In this document: in pieces, positions 33,414-33,492 of the stretch
How positions within the stretch are numbered: position 1 is the first letter of the stretch
Layout of the letters: every line of letters starts with the position of its first letter
Source: Clostridia bacterium
Lineage (GTDB): Bacteria > Bacillota > Clostridia > Oscillospirales > RGIG577
DNA: 33,492 nt
Direction of reading: 5' to 3'
NCBI GenBank assembly: GCA_017405765.1
Contig: JAFQZS010000034.1
Coordinates: 1-33,492, forward strand
Translations under genes and position numbers: made by a program
Notes under the pieces: model-generated
Seen by the model: the letters and a program-made list of their open reading frames with translations, nothing else
Database searches by the model: none
Told to the model about the DNA's origin: nothing

Positions 33414-33464
33414 CGAATTTGAGAAAGACGAGGAGCCGTAGGCGACGAGGCTTTCTCAAATTCG
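33414..33464. repeat. Long perfect inverted repeat in non-coding DNA at right edge
   Basis: CGAATTTGAGAAAG (33414-33427) and CTTTCTCAAATTCG (33451-33464) are perfect 14-bp inverted arms around a 23-nt centre. The centre contains two copies of GACGAGG (33427-33433 and 33444-33450, the first sharing one base with the arm) flanking GCC-GTA-GGC. No T-run follows either arm, so it is not an ordinary terminator. I see no gene in 33323-33492. It could be a REP/MITE-like element. Confidence 0.6.
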
Positions 33465-33492
33465 GCGCGGCTCGGTCTGGCCCTCTGTGAAC

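Noticed and set aside
33411..33447. Short peptide ATGTGCGAATTTGAG... through the inverted repeat
   Set aside because: It stops after nine codons at TAG inside the repeat and lacks a ribosome binding site.

Overview
The window reads as chromosome of an endospore-forming Clostridia-type Bacillota, probably anaerobic; a gut origin is plausible but cannot be proved from the sequence. The evidence is the spoIIAA-spoIIAB-sigF operon, the spoVB-mazG-HU-rqcP cluster, a type III glutamine synthetase, HemZ, Gram-positive lipoprotein and NlpC/P60 genes, strong AGGAGG-type ribosome binding sites and sigma-A promoters. Nearly all genes look intact.

Layout. (1) 1-530: the last 26 codons of a tyrosine integrase, an intact tRNA-Leu(CAA), and a truncated 5' half of a second tRNA-Leu(CAA) that still has a good promoter, i.e. 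the edge or scar of a mobile element. (2) 531-4260: pcrA helicase, a small unknown gene and an acidic lipoprotein. (3) 4308-4900: a promoter-tRNA-terminator unit with Gly, Arg, His, Gln and Lys tRNAs. (4) 4984-7335: a secreted beta-propeller protein with a copper-amine-oxidase-N type domain. (5) 7421-12119 (minus strand): the sporulation sigma-F operon with a candidate Spo0A box, next to rqcP, HU, mazG and a SpoVB/MurJ-like flippase. (6) 12187-16240: glutamine synthetase III, a transglutaminase-like lipoprotein behind an exact 0A-box match, and a small zinc-ribbon protein. (7) 16241-23176: the operon recJ-rel-dtd-MBL hydrolase-hemZ behind one strong promoter. (8) 23232-25798: a radical SAM protein, an SH3b-NlpC/P60 wall hydrolase and an AlkD-like DNA glycosylase. 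(9) 25784-33322 (minus strand): a tightly packed seven-gene operon speD-speA-speE-speB-carboxynorspermidine synthase-nspC-nfo. It is preceded by a strong promoter and a roughly 380-nt highly structured leader that ends in a terminator-like hairpin just before the speD ribosome binding site.

How the genes work together. The polyamine operon contains everything needed to go from arginine to spermidine: SpeA makes agmatine and SpeB makes putrescine. Two parallel routes then add the aminopropyl group: SpeD+SpeE using decarboxylated AdoMet, and carboxynorspermidine synthase + NspC using aspartate semialdehyde. The AP endonuclease Nfo closes the operon and runs tail-to-tail into the AlkD-like glycosylase, so base-excision repair functions meet there.

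The most interesting unexplained signal is the speD leader (32923-33286). It has several nested stems, including five short hairpins in tandem that are closed together by an 8-bp stem. I do not recognise it as any riboswitch or RNA family I can recall. The second is the split tRNA-Leu arrangement at the left edge.
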